DNA of 64,000 nt from Pardosa pseudoannulata (Eukaryota; Arthropoda; Arachnida; Araneae; Lycosidae), in NCBI GenBank assembly GCA_032207245.1, contig CM063500.1, positions 79,486,697 through 79,550,696 of the forward strand, read 5' to 3'. The position numbers and the translations under genes are program-made. Position 1 is the stretch's first letter. The number at the start of each line of letters is the position of its first letter. A model generated the notes under the pieces. It saw only the letters and a list, made by a program, of their open reading frames with translations. It searched no databases and was not told the origin of the DNA. This document shows positions 22,753-34,957 of this stretch, piece by piece.

Positions 22753-23283
22753 TTACCTTCCTTCTCTTGACATTCTTCTGGAATTTACTTCCGCTACTTT
22801 CTTCAAGTTGAACTTCAATCCCTCGGTGAAGAACCCAATGAATAAGAGAGAAAACCCCGTCGACCGTAGTGAGGGATCGAGCATGAGGTAGAATGCATAA
22901 TACCTTACGCTTATTACACATTCGAAGAGTATTTGAGCTATCGTGCTCACTTTCGTAATATCCGAAAAGACGTAGGTAATTGAATTGTAAGTCAAAAACA
23001 TGCCAATAAAACAAACAACATGCCCAATGAATGGATGGTTCAAGGTCAGGTACAGTCCAATCAGTAGCAAGCCTCCAGAAGTTAAACACAAAGCTGCATT
23101 GAAAGTCTTCGTGTCCTGCCACGACTGCACTGCTTCAGTCACATTTCGTTGTATTGCGACTATGTCATGTAGGATTCCAGTCAGGGAGAATCCGTAGTAG
23201 AGCAAGACTACGAGAAAAACTGTCAACCAAATATATTGTGTGCAGTTCAAAACACATGTCAAACATTCGAGAAAAAGAGCCAT
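22753..23283 (-). CDS. gene B: small multi-pass membrane protein, paralogue 2 (function unknown)
   Basis: 176 aa, closest relative of gene A in this window. Hydrophobic segments fall at about residues 17-38, 63-81, 85-106, 114-135 and 140-157. An N-V-T sequon at residue 47 matches the N-V-S of gene A. The ATG lies 27 nt after a splice acceptor (AG at 23311-23312) preceded by TTTTCCTTTTC, and the untranslated leader CTCGGGACTTG is nearly identical to that of A. The stop is followed about 105 nt later by AATAAA. Most A/B differences are conservative (I/L/V/F), and the reading frame is intact despite transposon traffic in the flanks and intron, so purifying selection is likely. Function unknown. 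Confidence 0.85.
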   Translation of the reverse strand: MALFLECLTCVLNCTQYIWLTVFLVVLLYYGFSLTGILHDIVAIQRNVTEAVQSWQDTKTFNAALCLTSGGLLLIGLYLTLNHPFIGHVVCFIGMFLTYNSITYVFSDITKVSTIAQILFECVISVRYYAFYLMLDPSLRSTGFSLLFIGFFTEGLKFNLKKVAEVNSRRMSREGR

Positions 23284-23435
23284 GCTGAAGTTAGATTATC
23301 AAGTCCCGAGCTGAAAAGGAAAAGAAAATACAATTAGTTTTGCTTTCAAAAAGTAGCACAACTTATAATTGCGAGCAAGGCAGATTGACTACGTTCTGGG
23401 ATACTTATAACAGTTTCGAGTATGAAACTCGATAT

Positions 23436-24541
23436 CAGGGGTGGTCAACTGCAGCTCTTTGATGGGTTATTTATGGCTCTCGAAAAACGTACTCTAATTT
23501 CTTATATTTCCGTTACATTTTATAAAAATTGTAACTGATGGAGCTCCAGCAATGCTGGGTAAAGAATTCTCTTACTGGGCTTTTAAGAGACGATTCTCAA
23601 ATGTCACCGATGCACTGCATAATTCACCGAGAACATCGTTAGAAAATATTTTAAATATCCTGATGTTATGAAAATAGGGTAACACATTGTAAATTACATT
23701 CGTTCTATAGCAAAAAAATCATCAACAATTCAAAAATTTCCTCAACCTTAAAAGACAAACTCCTAAATGACATTCAATAAATATAACTTCTGTAAAAAAA
23801 TAATTTAATACCTTTTTTGCATACTTTTTGAATGCTTGTTTAACCCTCCGAGTGGAACACACCGAGGAAAAAAAGTCTCCAAAAATACGCTAACATTTTA
23901 TTATGTCAGTGACCAAAGTGTTCTATGATGTTTTACTTCACCCTTTGTCGTATACGGGAAACCCACCCTTGTTATTGTCCCTTTACTTCCGGTTATAAAT
24001 AGATATATAAATAGATATTATTGATTGTTAATTTTTAATACACATAAAGCTCGTCAAGTCTAGAAGATCATCCCATAAGAAATAATGGATTCTAAAAATA
24101 CGAATAAAAATATTTTTAAGAGAATTTATATTTTTTTTACGAAAGTCATCCAAGATATTTAAGTGGTGCAATTAGATACATCTATTACCGGAAACGAAAT
24201 ATTTCGAAATAGAGATTGACAAAGCCATGAGAAGCTATCAGCGTCTTCGTGCCTCAAAAAGTAGGGGTGCATCCCTCAATATATGTCAGTCAAAGAGGGG
24301 TGCAGTTCCTAAACAATCGACTGACCCTCCTACCTCAAAACTATGGGGGAAAGCACTGGCAGAAATGTACAATACATCCATTTTCGGAACGTTTTTGGAG
24401 GTCGAAAATTGTACGTGACAACCGAAGGAATTGTACGTGCAAACCGCTTAGATAGTTAATTGCGTCTCGCGAAAAATTTCAAATTTTGAAAAAAGGCTTG
24501 CATTACCAATGAGCCACCCTACCAAGGCTTGGCTACCCTTT
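23436..24541. mobile_element. hAT-like CAGGGGTGG element in the gene B intron
   Basis: Orthologous to the gene A copy; left end CAGGGGTGGTCAACTG, right end degraded (CTTGGCTACCCTTT). Enlarged by the TTAA-flanked insertion at 23844-24455. Confidence 0.65.
23844..24455. mobile_element. insertion with TTAA at both ends in the gene B intron
   Basis: Present in the gene B copy of the old hAT element but not in the gene A copy; TTAA at 23840-23843 and 24456-24459. I do not see convincing inverted ends, so the class is uncertain. Confidence 0.45.
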
Positions 24542-27384
24542 CACTATATTTTTAAATTTTAGTATTTTTTTAATTTGTTATTTTCCCATGTCTGTATAGA
24601 CATAAGGTTGCCTAGAATTAACAAAAATATTTCAATTTCCGTATGAGATAATTAATGTCCGCTGTGGCGAACACTGACAGTTATGTTATATAGTAGTTAT
24701 AAATATACGTGTCCGGTGTAGTTGCCAGACTTTGCCAAATTAAGGGTTAAATATACGCACTTAAAATAAGAAATAAGATGTGGCAAACGCTTAAATAAAT
24801 TTCAACTCGCAGGGACGTATTAATTTTGTTTGCATTTATTTGTTAACATGTTATTTATGAGCTTCAAGAAATAAAATTTTATATTCCGAAATCTCAGATG
24901 TCAAATAGTTAGGCGAGAACTTATGAAATCCTTTTATCATCTTACAGAAAAGATAAAATGCAGATTAAACTTTGAAATTCTTTTAAATCAAGGTACAATC
25001 AAATATGTGCCAAGCACGGCAGAAAAGTTTGGTATCCAACTTTGAGTCCGACGCGAGAAGATGGCTCAGTGAATAACTACTTTTTAAAAAACGCAGCTAA
25101 AGATTTTTTCACAACAAATGCAGGAAAAACGGTTAACCCTTGTAAATGAAGCTTTATATAGTCAGAAAACATTCTAATCTTCAAAATATATACTCTCATG
25201 CAATTTTTCATCTTAAAAAACAGTTTATAGTCCTCAAACCTCCTACCTCTCATTTACCATATTCACCTAGCTTTACGTATTCTATTAACAGAATTAAGAT
25301 TTTAAAGGATAGTAATAATCCTAATCATCTGGAATTTAGGAATAAACACCAATATGTACAAGGATTTTTATAGTTTAACATATTTATTGTATTGATTTTA
25401 TGTATTAAACCAAATACCAATTTTAGCATTTTCACAATCTTATAAAAGCACCGTGTGACTTACTGAATCTGGCAAAATGAGGGATTGAGACCTTTTGATA
25501 TTTGCTGTAGGGCACAAAGCTGCGTATGCATTTGATATATTGTTAGAGCAATCTAAGAGCTGTTGCTGTTGGAGTAAAATCAAGGAAGTGAAGTTCGGTA
25601 TACACTAGTAAAGTTTGTGACAACCAGGTATGAACGATTGGAAAAACGCTTCACAGCATATATCCACTACATTATTTATGGCTACATGCTGATAAATTCC
25701 TTCAAAGCAAATAGCGAAGAAACTAAGAATTAAATGCCAATTCAAGTTTTTAAAGCCCCTTTATATTTTAATTACCGATAACCTTATAATCGAAATAAAA
25801 CTAAAGCTTATTTAGAATCGGTTACCGTATAAATGAAAGGCATAAAAATTTTAAGTCTTCGTCTAAAGTTATTTTACGTCATAGACATTACTAGATTTTT
25901 TGAGAAAAAGCTGTTCGTAAGTATCACAATAACACTCTAGGTTGTTTCTCAACATGTTATAATGCTGTACACAACGTCTACAAGAAAAAAAAATTTGACA
26001 TAAGAAAACTTAATTAGTACTTTAGTAAACAGTCTAAGCCGATGAAGGTTATAAAACGAGGATTATAATGATATCCCCAGATTTTCTTTCAAGGTAATAT
26101 CTAAACGTAAGTCTACGTACAACTAAAGTCACCAAGTAATTGCTGTACTTAAATGTTTCAATGAAATAATGCATAGGTGAATTTGTTAGGTATTCATACT
26201 ACTATTATGTTAGTCACTCAGCAATTTCAGTTGCTTCCGCATTATAAAAGCAATATTTTCATAGCTTATTAATATATACGTAGTATGAAAGCATTGACAA
26301 GTAAGCACTGTTATACAAGAGCCTAAATAGTGTTAAACGCCACCGACAGACCTTAAGCACTGCAATTGGAATAATAAAACAAGACTCTAAACATTTAGTG
26401 AATATAAACAAGTTCATGGCATATATTCATAATAATTTTACAATAAATTAACTCCGGTTTCAAAGTCTACTTGTTTTAGTAGATTACTCCAGTCTAATCC
26501 GGAAGCGAGAAGTTATTAGAGGAGACAGTTTGAACTGAATGTAAGCAAACATTGCTAACTTCAATAGAAAATTTTACCGAAATAAACTTAAAATTTAAGT
26601 GACGATCTGTCACATCATGACCATATGTGTTAAGAGTAATAGTCAGGGCCCTTAAACTTCACAGTAGTATATAATACAAATGTAAATGCATAAGTACTTA
26701 CAGTGATGGTCTGCTAAACACATTTAATTAAGCTTTCTTAATCTTTACCATCACAATGTTAAGTTTTTAGGTCGGTAGAAAAGAAAAAAAAACAAACAAG
26801 ATTACTTTTACTTGTTTACTAGATACTTAAAACATAGATACTTAAACAATGCTCTGAACTTAATAGCTTAGTATTTCTTGACGGCCCTAAGTAGTAAGAT
26901 TGATTAAACGTAGAAAAACTTCCTGGAAGAAGTAAAACTACACTCATGTAAGCTTTTAGACGATAACCATCATATCAAACATTCTGACTAAAGTAAATAT
27001 TACTAATTCGGCTACAGTACATTTAGAAAGTCTCGTTTAATACGATGCAAATTCGTTTGACTCAGTTTTTCGGACTTCTACACAAGCTTATTAAAAGATT
27101 TCCCAATAATTAACATTCCACCATAGACAATATGTACTGTAGCACTTTAAGCCATCACACACCTTGGAATTGGCATATAAATTAAAACTACAGAACATAA
27201 AGATTACAGGTCACTCTATTTCAATAACAATAATAAACAGCAAAACCACCGTGCCCCACAAGCACAATATTTCTTAACTACTGAAACAATGTGTTTAACT
27301 AAAAACAATGCATAACATCCGTCATTTATAATAAAGAACAACACATTCCTGTATAAGTATAAACAAAACTCACGAATGACTTAC

Positions 27385-27443
27385 TTAAAATTGCTAAAAG
27401 AGAATCAAGCTCAGCACTAAAACCTTAAAATAGACCTACAATG
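27385..27443 (-). other. gene B non-coding first exon (predicted)
   Basis: Bounded by the initiator-like CATCATTG about 30 nt from the TATA box and by the donor AA|GTAAGT. An earlier weaker donor (TAG|GTCTAT) is possible, so the exon length is uncertain. Confidence 0.4.
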
Positions 27444-27459
27444 ATGGAATTGTCGAGCC

Positions 27460-27515
27460 ATATATATATTTAGATTTTCAATCAGGAATAACGTTGCCAA
27501 TTTCAACATTACAAC
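27460..27515 (-). promoter_or_regulatory. gene B core promoter
   Basis: TATATATATA box at 27460-27469, read on the minus strand. The conserved AACGTTGCCA / AACATTACAA block is at 27490-27515. The region further upstream to about 27590 is nearly identical to that of gene A. Confidence 0.55.
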
Positions 27516-28261
27516 CTCCAGAGAGAGAGGTACCATCGCAGATCGCAAGGAGCGAGCTACATCCTTCGTAACAGGTAGGCGAACATCAGATCGGTTTGCG
27601 ACTGCTAAATGCTAGTTGCTTGGTTGTCAAAGTTTGGTACTCATCCTCCGTGGGATGCTTTTCTCGTGTGTTAGAGTGGAACTTGACTTTCTTTGGAGGC
27701 TTTTATGGGTGGTACTCGTCCTCAGAAAGAGGCTTTCCCAATGCGGAAAAAATACCTGGACTTTATCATGTCGGGGAAGATCTCGTCATTTATGGTAAAA
27801 TGTAAATTCGATGAGAGAACTAGGTGGCATAGGCCGAATCTTAATGATCTTATCCAGGGATAACAAGAGTGTAATATGTATTCTGCAACTGTCGGTTTTC
27901 TCTGGCTAACGAGACCACGAGCAACTTTAAGGAAGTTATTACTTCGATTCAACTGAGAATAATGCGATCACTTCTGATATAATGTCTTATGTTTCGAATG
28001 AGTACTTTTTGATTATGCACTTGTAACTGACGTTTATTCTTTCAAAAACTATCAATCAGGATATTTTTCTGGACAAATATATTCGATGAGTGAGAAAGTT
28101 CTATCTGTTTTTGGATATGCAAATTTTCAGTAGATCTGACGTCTCATATTACATTGTAATGACGCAAATCGTTGGCCAATCAAACGTGTGGATGCCTCAC
28201 ATATACATGCATCGTGATTTACAAAGTTAATCATTCCGGGAAAAAAATCACAGAAGGTGTA

Positions 28262-29250
28262 AAATGGAAAGTGAGAAGTAGCATATAACACATTGTTTGT
28301 TATACGAGTTCGGTTGCGTAGCATGTCGCAATGTTTATCAAGTTTATGGGGAGGGTACATTAGACGATAGCACATGTCGTCGATGGTTTTGTAAATTTTG
28401 GAAAGGAGATAGAAACTATCAAAATCGGTCTACGTGTGGATGACCATCACTTGTTGGAGAAGACGATATTGACCAAACCATAAGGAACAATCCGAACCCA
28501 ACTGTGCAAGAATTATCGGAGACTTACAATGTACAGAGGACAACGGTCGTAAGGTGGCTGGTTAAGTTGGGTTCTACGAAATAATCGAATTGTTGCGTAC
28601 CATATAACCTGACAGCTAACCAACGGGATGACCAAATCACCACCCGTGTTTCCTTGCTTTCCTGATACAAAAGCGACCAATTCTTGATATGAATTGTGAC
28701 AGGATATGAAAAGTTGGTTATGTACCAATACGTAAAGAGTCGTAAGACTGTGTTGCCCTTCTGACCAGCCTGCATCGACTTCAAAAGCTGAACATCCCAA
28801 GGAAGCGTCATTGAGTGTGTGGTGGGATATGCAGGGAATAATTCACTGGGAGGTCCTTTCCCTCAACCGAACCATGACTGCTGTCTTCTGTCTACAGTTA
28901 GACAGGCTGCATTCTAATTTGGCAACAAAACGACCAGGTCTCAACAATCGTCACGGTGTTATAATACCAGGCTAATGCTTCTGTCATTACTCGCTAAAAC
29001 TTACTGGACTTTGGTGGGAAGACTTTACCCCACCCTCCCTATTTTCCTGACGTGGCACCAACGGACTTTCACATATTTCATTAGTTGAGCAATTCCTACA
29101 GTCAGAAAATCTTTGATCTTGAAGCTATGAAGACTGCCATCCAAGACTTCTATGACTCCTAATTTTACCCTTCGTGGGATTCATGTCCTACCAGACAAAT
29201 AGCAACAGGCCATGGGTAGCAAGAGACTATGCACAATAGAAAGTACTGTT
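28262..29250 (+). pseudogene. mariner transposase pseudogene
   Basis: Frame-shifted but nearly full-length mariner transposase. In order: CLLYEFGC and VYGEGTLDDSTCRRWFCKFW (helix-turn-helix region), IRNNPNPTVQELSETYNVQR, PYNLTANQR, FLI-IVTGYEK (first catalytic Asp region, where GDEK is now GYEK), LSVWWDMQGIIHWEVL, KRPGLNN and WWEDFTPPSL. The expected HDNARPH and YSPDLAPSDY motifs are wrecked (stops at and after position 28973). Multiple stops and shifts; dead copy. Terminal repeats were not located. Confidence 0.8.
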
Positions 29251-31040
29251 CGTTTTGCTTTTCTTTGTAGCTGAGAAAAACGGATAGAACTCTTGCACTC
29301 GATCAACAACACATCTGTTTACTTGTATTTATGGAAGTATCCTATTAACATTAAAATTGAGTAAGCAAATTTTAAGAAATTAATATTATACCACAAAGAA
29401 TTTTCTGCTTTTATAAGTTACCAATTTCACTTAGACAAGCCAAGCACGTGTACCAGGGGCTACTCGAATTGGGGCGAACGGGTGTGTCTTTACTTTGACG
29501 AACACTGTTAGGTTGAAAGAATGTCTTAGTTCAATTGGTTCCTCGTAATTTCAAAGCAGGGACCAATCAGAAGGCTACCAGGCTTGGCCTGCTAGTTCCA
29601 GAGGTAGCGTTTGAGCACTTGGAGGACATTGAGACCACGAACTTATTTTACTTGTTCCAGTCACCATTAACGAACATGGCTCTGTTTTCAGTTACGATTT
29701 ACAGTGAATATTTTGTGAAAAAAAAAACCCTTTAAAGAAACATAAGCAATTTTCATGGTTTGATTTTTACAAGATGAGAAAGTGGTTGTTTGTAAGTTCT
29801 TTATTGAAAACAAAATATTTAAGCTTTTTATCTTAAAATAATGCGATATGAATTGTTTTATAAATGAATAAATGCTTCTGATAGTGCGCCGAAGCGTAAA
29901 TATAGTTTTTTAGGGTAAGAGAAGATACGTTGCATAATAAATGACTATAACAATTTAAATTGTTTTGACAATGAAAAAGTTAGATGAATACTTGATGAAT
30001 GCTGCTGTAAAGAATCTGAGCAGTATTTATTTTAGTGTTTTTTTTAGCTGTGAAGAAATAAGTAGTTATTTTTATTTTGCTAACCATAAAATGTGTACAA
30101 CCTTAATTAAAAATATGCTGTTAAATCTTGTCATCTTCTTTAGATATTGTACAATACAGAGGTGAGTTAATTTAAACTACTGGATCAAAAATTAAATGTT
30201 AAAATTTAAGTGTTCTTTGGGACATCAAAGAAAAAAATAAAAACTATGAAGCACGTCGTTAAGAAAATTAGCAGTATAACTATTTTGTACTAATTACATT
30301 GAAGTGTTATTTCATAGTACGGAGTAAATGTTCTGTAATCAAACTTTTTCAGTTTATTACCAAATAGATATGTAAAGCAAGAAATCGCAATATGCGGGCA
30401 TTGGCACTGCTGGTTGCCGCCAGGTGGCAATACTTTAACTCTATTAAGGCAACTCATTTACCTTGAAAAGTAAATCTATCATTGAACCCTTAAAAAATGT
30501 GCAAATGATAATTCTGTTGATGAAATGAAAATAAAAAGCATAGGATCTGAGGAAAGTAATATGTGGACACATCAGATTTTTTTTACACATATGCTCAGAG
30601 ATTATTTTGGCCATCCCACCTTTTAGACAAGGTTGGTTCGTTTATATAACTTTCATATATATCATTTAAAATTGCCGTGTTTTTTAAACTCATTGATTTA
30701 AATCAAGAATACTTTTTACATACTTCGTGATTCTTTAATTTCCGGAATAGAAAAATTAAAAAGCATTTTGTATAATCCTTTCTCCAAAACTAAGGAATTG
30801 ACTGATAAGTTTCAATAAAAGCAAGAACCTTGTTTCGGAATACCATCTACGGTATTCCAAGATAAAGCTGGAGCTGTCGGAAGTTGAGTGTGAACTGAGC
30901 AAACTATCTGTTCATGCAATTAACTGATCAGTTGAAAAGGGGGTCCGTTTGATAAGATTGAATAACTGTAGACATTTCGACATAAACCCCACAGTTAACT
31001 CTTATTATCATTCAGTTAGGAAGCCATATCAGGAAACTGC
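29250..31040. other. AT-rich stretch without a recognised gene
   Basis: Apart from the SINE body at 29541-29695, no repeat family or coding signal was recognised. Confidence 0.5.
29541..29695 (-). mobile_element. body fragment of the third SINE type
   Basis: Matches 54161-54305, including GGAGGACATTG and the AACGAACA end. The open frame at 29535-29735 is incidental. Confidence 0.5.
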
Positions 31041-31047
31041 ACAGTTA

Positions 31048-31180
31048 GGGCCTGTCTCTCCAAAGTCGTTTAATGTCTAACGGCTATTAATCCCTGTTTA
31101 AACAGAGAATTGTGTCAAATTGGTTGGTGCCATTGGTTAATCGCGGTTAGCTGTTAAATAACTTTGGTGAGACAGGTCCT
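31048..31180. mobile_element. palindromic CAAAGTCG MITE
   Basis: 133 bp, ends GGGCCTGTCTC / GAGACAGGTCC, inverted arms containing AAAGTCGTTTAA. Confidence 0.8.
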
Positions 31181-31535
31181 TAATCTGATAGTGTGCGAGT
31201 CGCTTTAAAGCCTTATAGTACTCGCCAATAAGTACGTGTAAATGATTCCTTTCACTGGTGAAGAATGTACAGATTTCTGGTGTTTTTTTAAAAAAAAGAT
31301 TATTGTAGTTTCGGTTAACTTGCGATGAGGTAAAAATATATTTTGAGAATACATTTTGAATGAGAAATATTAATAATTATCATCTACCTTAAAAAAAATC
31401 TTATCGCATTGCCTTGAAGCTCACCTGTAGATTTTTGAGGGCCGGGTTCTCGTGCGGCAATCGCGTTCCAATCCGCTTAGTTCTATGGATATATGTTGAA
31501 CAATATACTCCCGTATTGAAAAAACGTGTCAACGG

Positions 31536-31715
31536 TTTGGTTTGGTTTGGAGTGCTACGGTCTACTTTTTGCAACACGAGGGCTAATGAGACCGGGACCT
31601 ACAGCTCAAAGCTGATTCTGAATGGGTACGAACATCCATGCCAAAGTGGAATTCGAACCCACGAACTCCGGTACCGAATGCCAGCACCCTAACCAATAGG
31701 CCATTGTTCCGCAAT
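31536..31715 (-). mobile_element. tRNA-derived SINE family 1
   Basis: Full length, with direct repeats GTGTCAACGG at 31526-31535 and 31716-31725. Confidence 0.9.
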
Positions 31716-31927
31716 GTGTCAACGGAGAATAATTTGAAATATTTGCTCATTTTACAAAGCGGGATACAAATTCTAGGAAAATAAAATACCTAGATAACTG
31801 CTGTTTAACACTACTTGAAACTAATTCAACAGCAGAAAGTGTAGTAGTCTATTTCCTAAAGGAAGTAGGAACAAAAGTATATACTTTAGACATTAAAAGC
31901 TTCAACTATTGTAAAGTCATATTTTAA

Positions 31928-32178
31928 CACTAAACATACCATATAACGGGTCAAGTGACCCGTAAGGTTTATGTAAAAATGCGATGGGAAATGAATTAAA
32001 AATTCTTATTCTTTGTGTTTGCAATGCATAAAAATTGACAATATACAATTTTGTTAAATTATAATAAAGTTTATTTCCTTCCAATTTTCATACATTTATA
32101 ATCAGAAAAATATGAAGTCCGGTTATTTGACCGGCTATCGTAGAAATAGGTATGTAGTAAGTGTTGGTATGTTTAGTG
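31928..32178. mobile_element. TTAA family 3 MITE
   Basis: 251 bp with ends CACTAAACATACCA / TGGTATGTTTAGTG and TTAA on both sides. It carries a GGGTCAAGTGACCCG palindrome near the left end and a CCGGTTATTTGACCGG palindrome near the right end. Non-coding. Confidence 0.85.
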
Positions 32179-32699
32179 TTAAGAATTTGTCATCAGTTCT
32201 ATGATCAAATATAAAAGAAGTACTTTTAAAATGTTCATAAATATAAGCAACATTCCGATTAAATATATTTAGGAATAATAACTCTTGTAAATATGTTTTC
32301 TACCGCTTTAAGATTTGAAAATTTAACGCTTAGGTAGTTTTTATTGTATGGTTTTACGTTAGAGATGAATAACCAAGATTGAAATTTAGACGATCTCCCA
32401 CTTTATGCCGATTTAAAAATCCTTTGGTATGCAAAAGGCGCAACTTTTGTTTTACATCTTTACTGCTCGGTCTTGTGATTATGCATCTTTAAGTAAAAGC
32501 CACTAACTTTGTTAATTATAACCTGTTAAATGTAATAGATTTGGAATTTATGATATGGCAACTTCATTCAGTCATTTTATTTTCTTCCTGAAAATAGTAC
32601 AAGTTAAGAAATGACAGTTTGCTAACTCTTGTTAAAAACTTCAAAGACATTTAATATTTACAACACTTTACTCCTTCAGTTAAACATCTTCAACTAAGA

Positions 32700-33545
32700 A
32701 TTACTAGTGGATCGGGACAGCCAATGTTGGGTGCTTACACTTCCGGTAGAAAATCGATTGCTTCTCAGTTTATTGTAATGGACAGTAAATAGCTTCATTT
32801 AATCATGAGAAAATTACTTATTGAAAGTACTTCAATATAGTACTTTAGAAGCTTATATTTTTCTATTAAAGAATATTCAAGAAAAATTCTCTTTTACTCT
32901 TTATTAAGTGAAATAATTATTCAATATTGCTGTATACTTTTTAGAGGAATAGTAAAATTTAAACTTATATTTTTTTTATCAAAGAATACTCATAAGTTTC
33001 TAAATTATTATATTATTATAACATTTTTTCTTTAAAAATAAGGCTGTTTACTGCCCATTATAGACAGCTTGAGGTATAAAGTTTATAATAGCAAAAATGG
33101 ATTTCAAAATAATAAAGAAAGATTTAAAAAAATTGAGTTAAAAATAAAAATCCATATTAAAAATTGTCAAAAATGTAAAAAAAATATTAGAAATAAAATA
33201 TTAAATTATGACAATAATAATAAAGATTAAAATTAATAAATTTATTACAATAAAATATTAGAAATACTAGCACTTCTCAAGCTCATTTCTTAGCAGAAAC
33301 TAATTTCATAAACTTAAAACGACAAAAACTAATAAAAATAAAAGTAAAAAATTAAATAAAATTCAAATAAAAAGCAGAAAATTGACTGAAAATATTGTCA
33401 AAAATGTAAATAAAATAAAATAACTGTCCAATTAATTGAGTAGTTTTAGTTAATATATTAGTGAATAGATGGCGCCAGTCAGCCAATCAATTTTCTACCG
33501 GAAGTGTTAGCACCCAAAATTGGCTGTCCCCATCCAATCGTCTAA
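32700..33545. mobile_element. non-autonomous DNA transposon with ~47-bp inverted ends
   Basis: Inverted ends at 32714-32760 and 33484-33530 (GGGACAGCCAAT, GGGTGCT, ACACTTCCGGTAGAAAAT) around an extremely A-rich interior with no gene. Exact boundaries and target duplication unclear. Family unassigned. Confidence 0.75.
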
Positions 33546-34065
33546 GAATTGTTCTATTTTATAACTACCTCTCAAACATGATTCCATTTAAAGATTTGAC
33601 ATCCGGAAACGAGACGGCAGAAATGTTGCCAAATAGGATGATGGAATTCCTAAAACTGGCTTAAAGTAAAGACATAAGTTCGCTTATCTAGTTAGGAGTT
33701 AAATACCGATAACTCGTTTGAAAACTTGAACTTACGTTAACAGTAATTTCTTCTGAAATTATATAGATTAATATCTACAATACAAGTTTAGATTTCTTTT
33801 AACTTTTCACACAATATTATACTTCAAAGCAGCCTCACTGGGTGGGCAACCAAAGTCGGGCTACAACTCCTTAAAAATTATCTCTCAAAACTTAAGCAGT
33901 ACAGGACTTTCAAACTATGTAACCCTTAGGCTTTTACAATAATGAAATAAGCATACTTCACTTTTATAACGACGTCACATGTTCCACCATGCAGTTTTCC
34001 TTTTCAACTTTATAAAGTTTTGCAGAATTCAATATTTTAGTGAATTAAATTTTTGGTAAACTTAA

Positions 34066-34519
34066 CAGTGTGTGCGGGTACATCTGGGAGAGGGCGTTTA
34101 GCGCGTAAATTTAGTTATTTACTCAAATCTCAATGATCGAAAATTATTTAAGCTTTTAACCAATCTTTGTATTCCATATAAAATATATAAATACAAATAT
34201 ATATATACAATATAAATAAGCATATATATGAAATATTTCCGCAAGGATAAATAAAAAGTTATATTTAAATCTAAATTTATTTTTTTAATCAACCTTACCG
34301 TTCTGTGGTTCCCCATCGACTAATATAAAAAATTGTTTTTGTCCAAGTTTTTCCAGAATATGTAGTAGACAAGAACATTCGGCTTCTTTTCCTGTATATA
34401 CAGTTTTAGTTGTACCCACAAACAAACCATGTTGTTACATTAACCCGTACTAGTACGCGACCCACGCTCAAGTATCAACCGTTAGAATACTTACTAGTAC
34501 GTGTCCTGAATACAATGTG
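34066..34519. mobile_element. TTAA family 5 element, dispersed copy
   Basis: 454 bp, left end CAGTGTGTGCGGGTACAT, right end GAATACAATGTG, TTAA at 34062-34065 and 34520-34523. Lies about 440 bp downstream of gene C. Confidence 0.85.
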
Positions 34520-34887
34520 TTAAGCTTTCCACTACACTACAGAGCATGTAATTCATGTTTTTATTGCTATATTTATAATAAAAACAACGTGACAAGTACT
34601 TTTACTCGCAAGTGAAAAGCATTAGAGAGATAAATTTTAAACGGACATTCTAAGCATTAATTTTAAATATTTAAGTGAAACTGCAACTTCTGAAAATTGC
34701 TATGCTAGTTGTACATTCAGGTAAATTTTCATAACATTAAACAAAAGAATTATGTTATGAATTTTGTGTATCATTTCAGGAAATACTAGCCATTCTTAAA
34801 ATTAGCGGTATATAGTTGTAGACCCTGTTAAATGAAAGAAAAACCAAGTACAAGGCACTTCAATATTAACGCATCTGTACATTTCAA

Positions 34888-34893
34888 TTTATT
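34888..34893 (-). terminator. gene C polyadenylation signal
   Basis: AATAAA on the minus strand about 65 nt past the stop. The nearby TGTACA and ATTTTAAT stretch matches the 3' UTRs of A and B. Confidence 0.6.
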
Positions 34894-34957
34894 AAAATCG
34901 TCAAAGTATAAGATACATAAAACGTTAAAAGCATAGCATTTTAGTCCAAACGCAAAA

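Larger units (their letters stand above)
23311..27384 (-). other. gene B 5' UTR intron
   Basis: Inferred 4.1-kb intron from donor GTAAGT (minus, 27384 to 27379) to acceptor AG at 23312-23311. Aligns by eye with the gene A intron, including the old hAT-like element (here 23436-24541), so that element predates the A/B duplication. The SINE in the A copy is absent here. This copy instead has an insertion with TTAA at both ends (23844-24455). Confidence 0.6.
22140..27803. repeat. duplicated gene unit B
   Basis: Counterpart of 10560-16808. It has about 110 bp near 27610-27720 that unit A lacks, and lacks the TTAA element (10872-11427) and the SINE present in unit A. Confidence 0.8.

Noticed and set aside
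22745..23122. Second minus-strand frame overlapping gene B
   Set aside because: Out-of-frame shadow; the membrane-protein frame is conserved in A and C, this one is not.
28513..28811. Two overlapping 95-codon minus-strand frames
   Set aside because: Opposite strand of a mariner transposase pseudogene readable on the plus strand.
31414..31692. 92-codon plus-strand frame
   Set aside because: Runs through an antisense SINE; the similar frame at 12557-12745 has the same cause.
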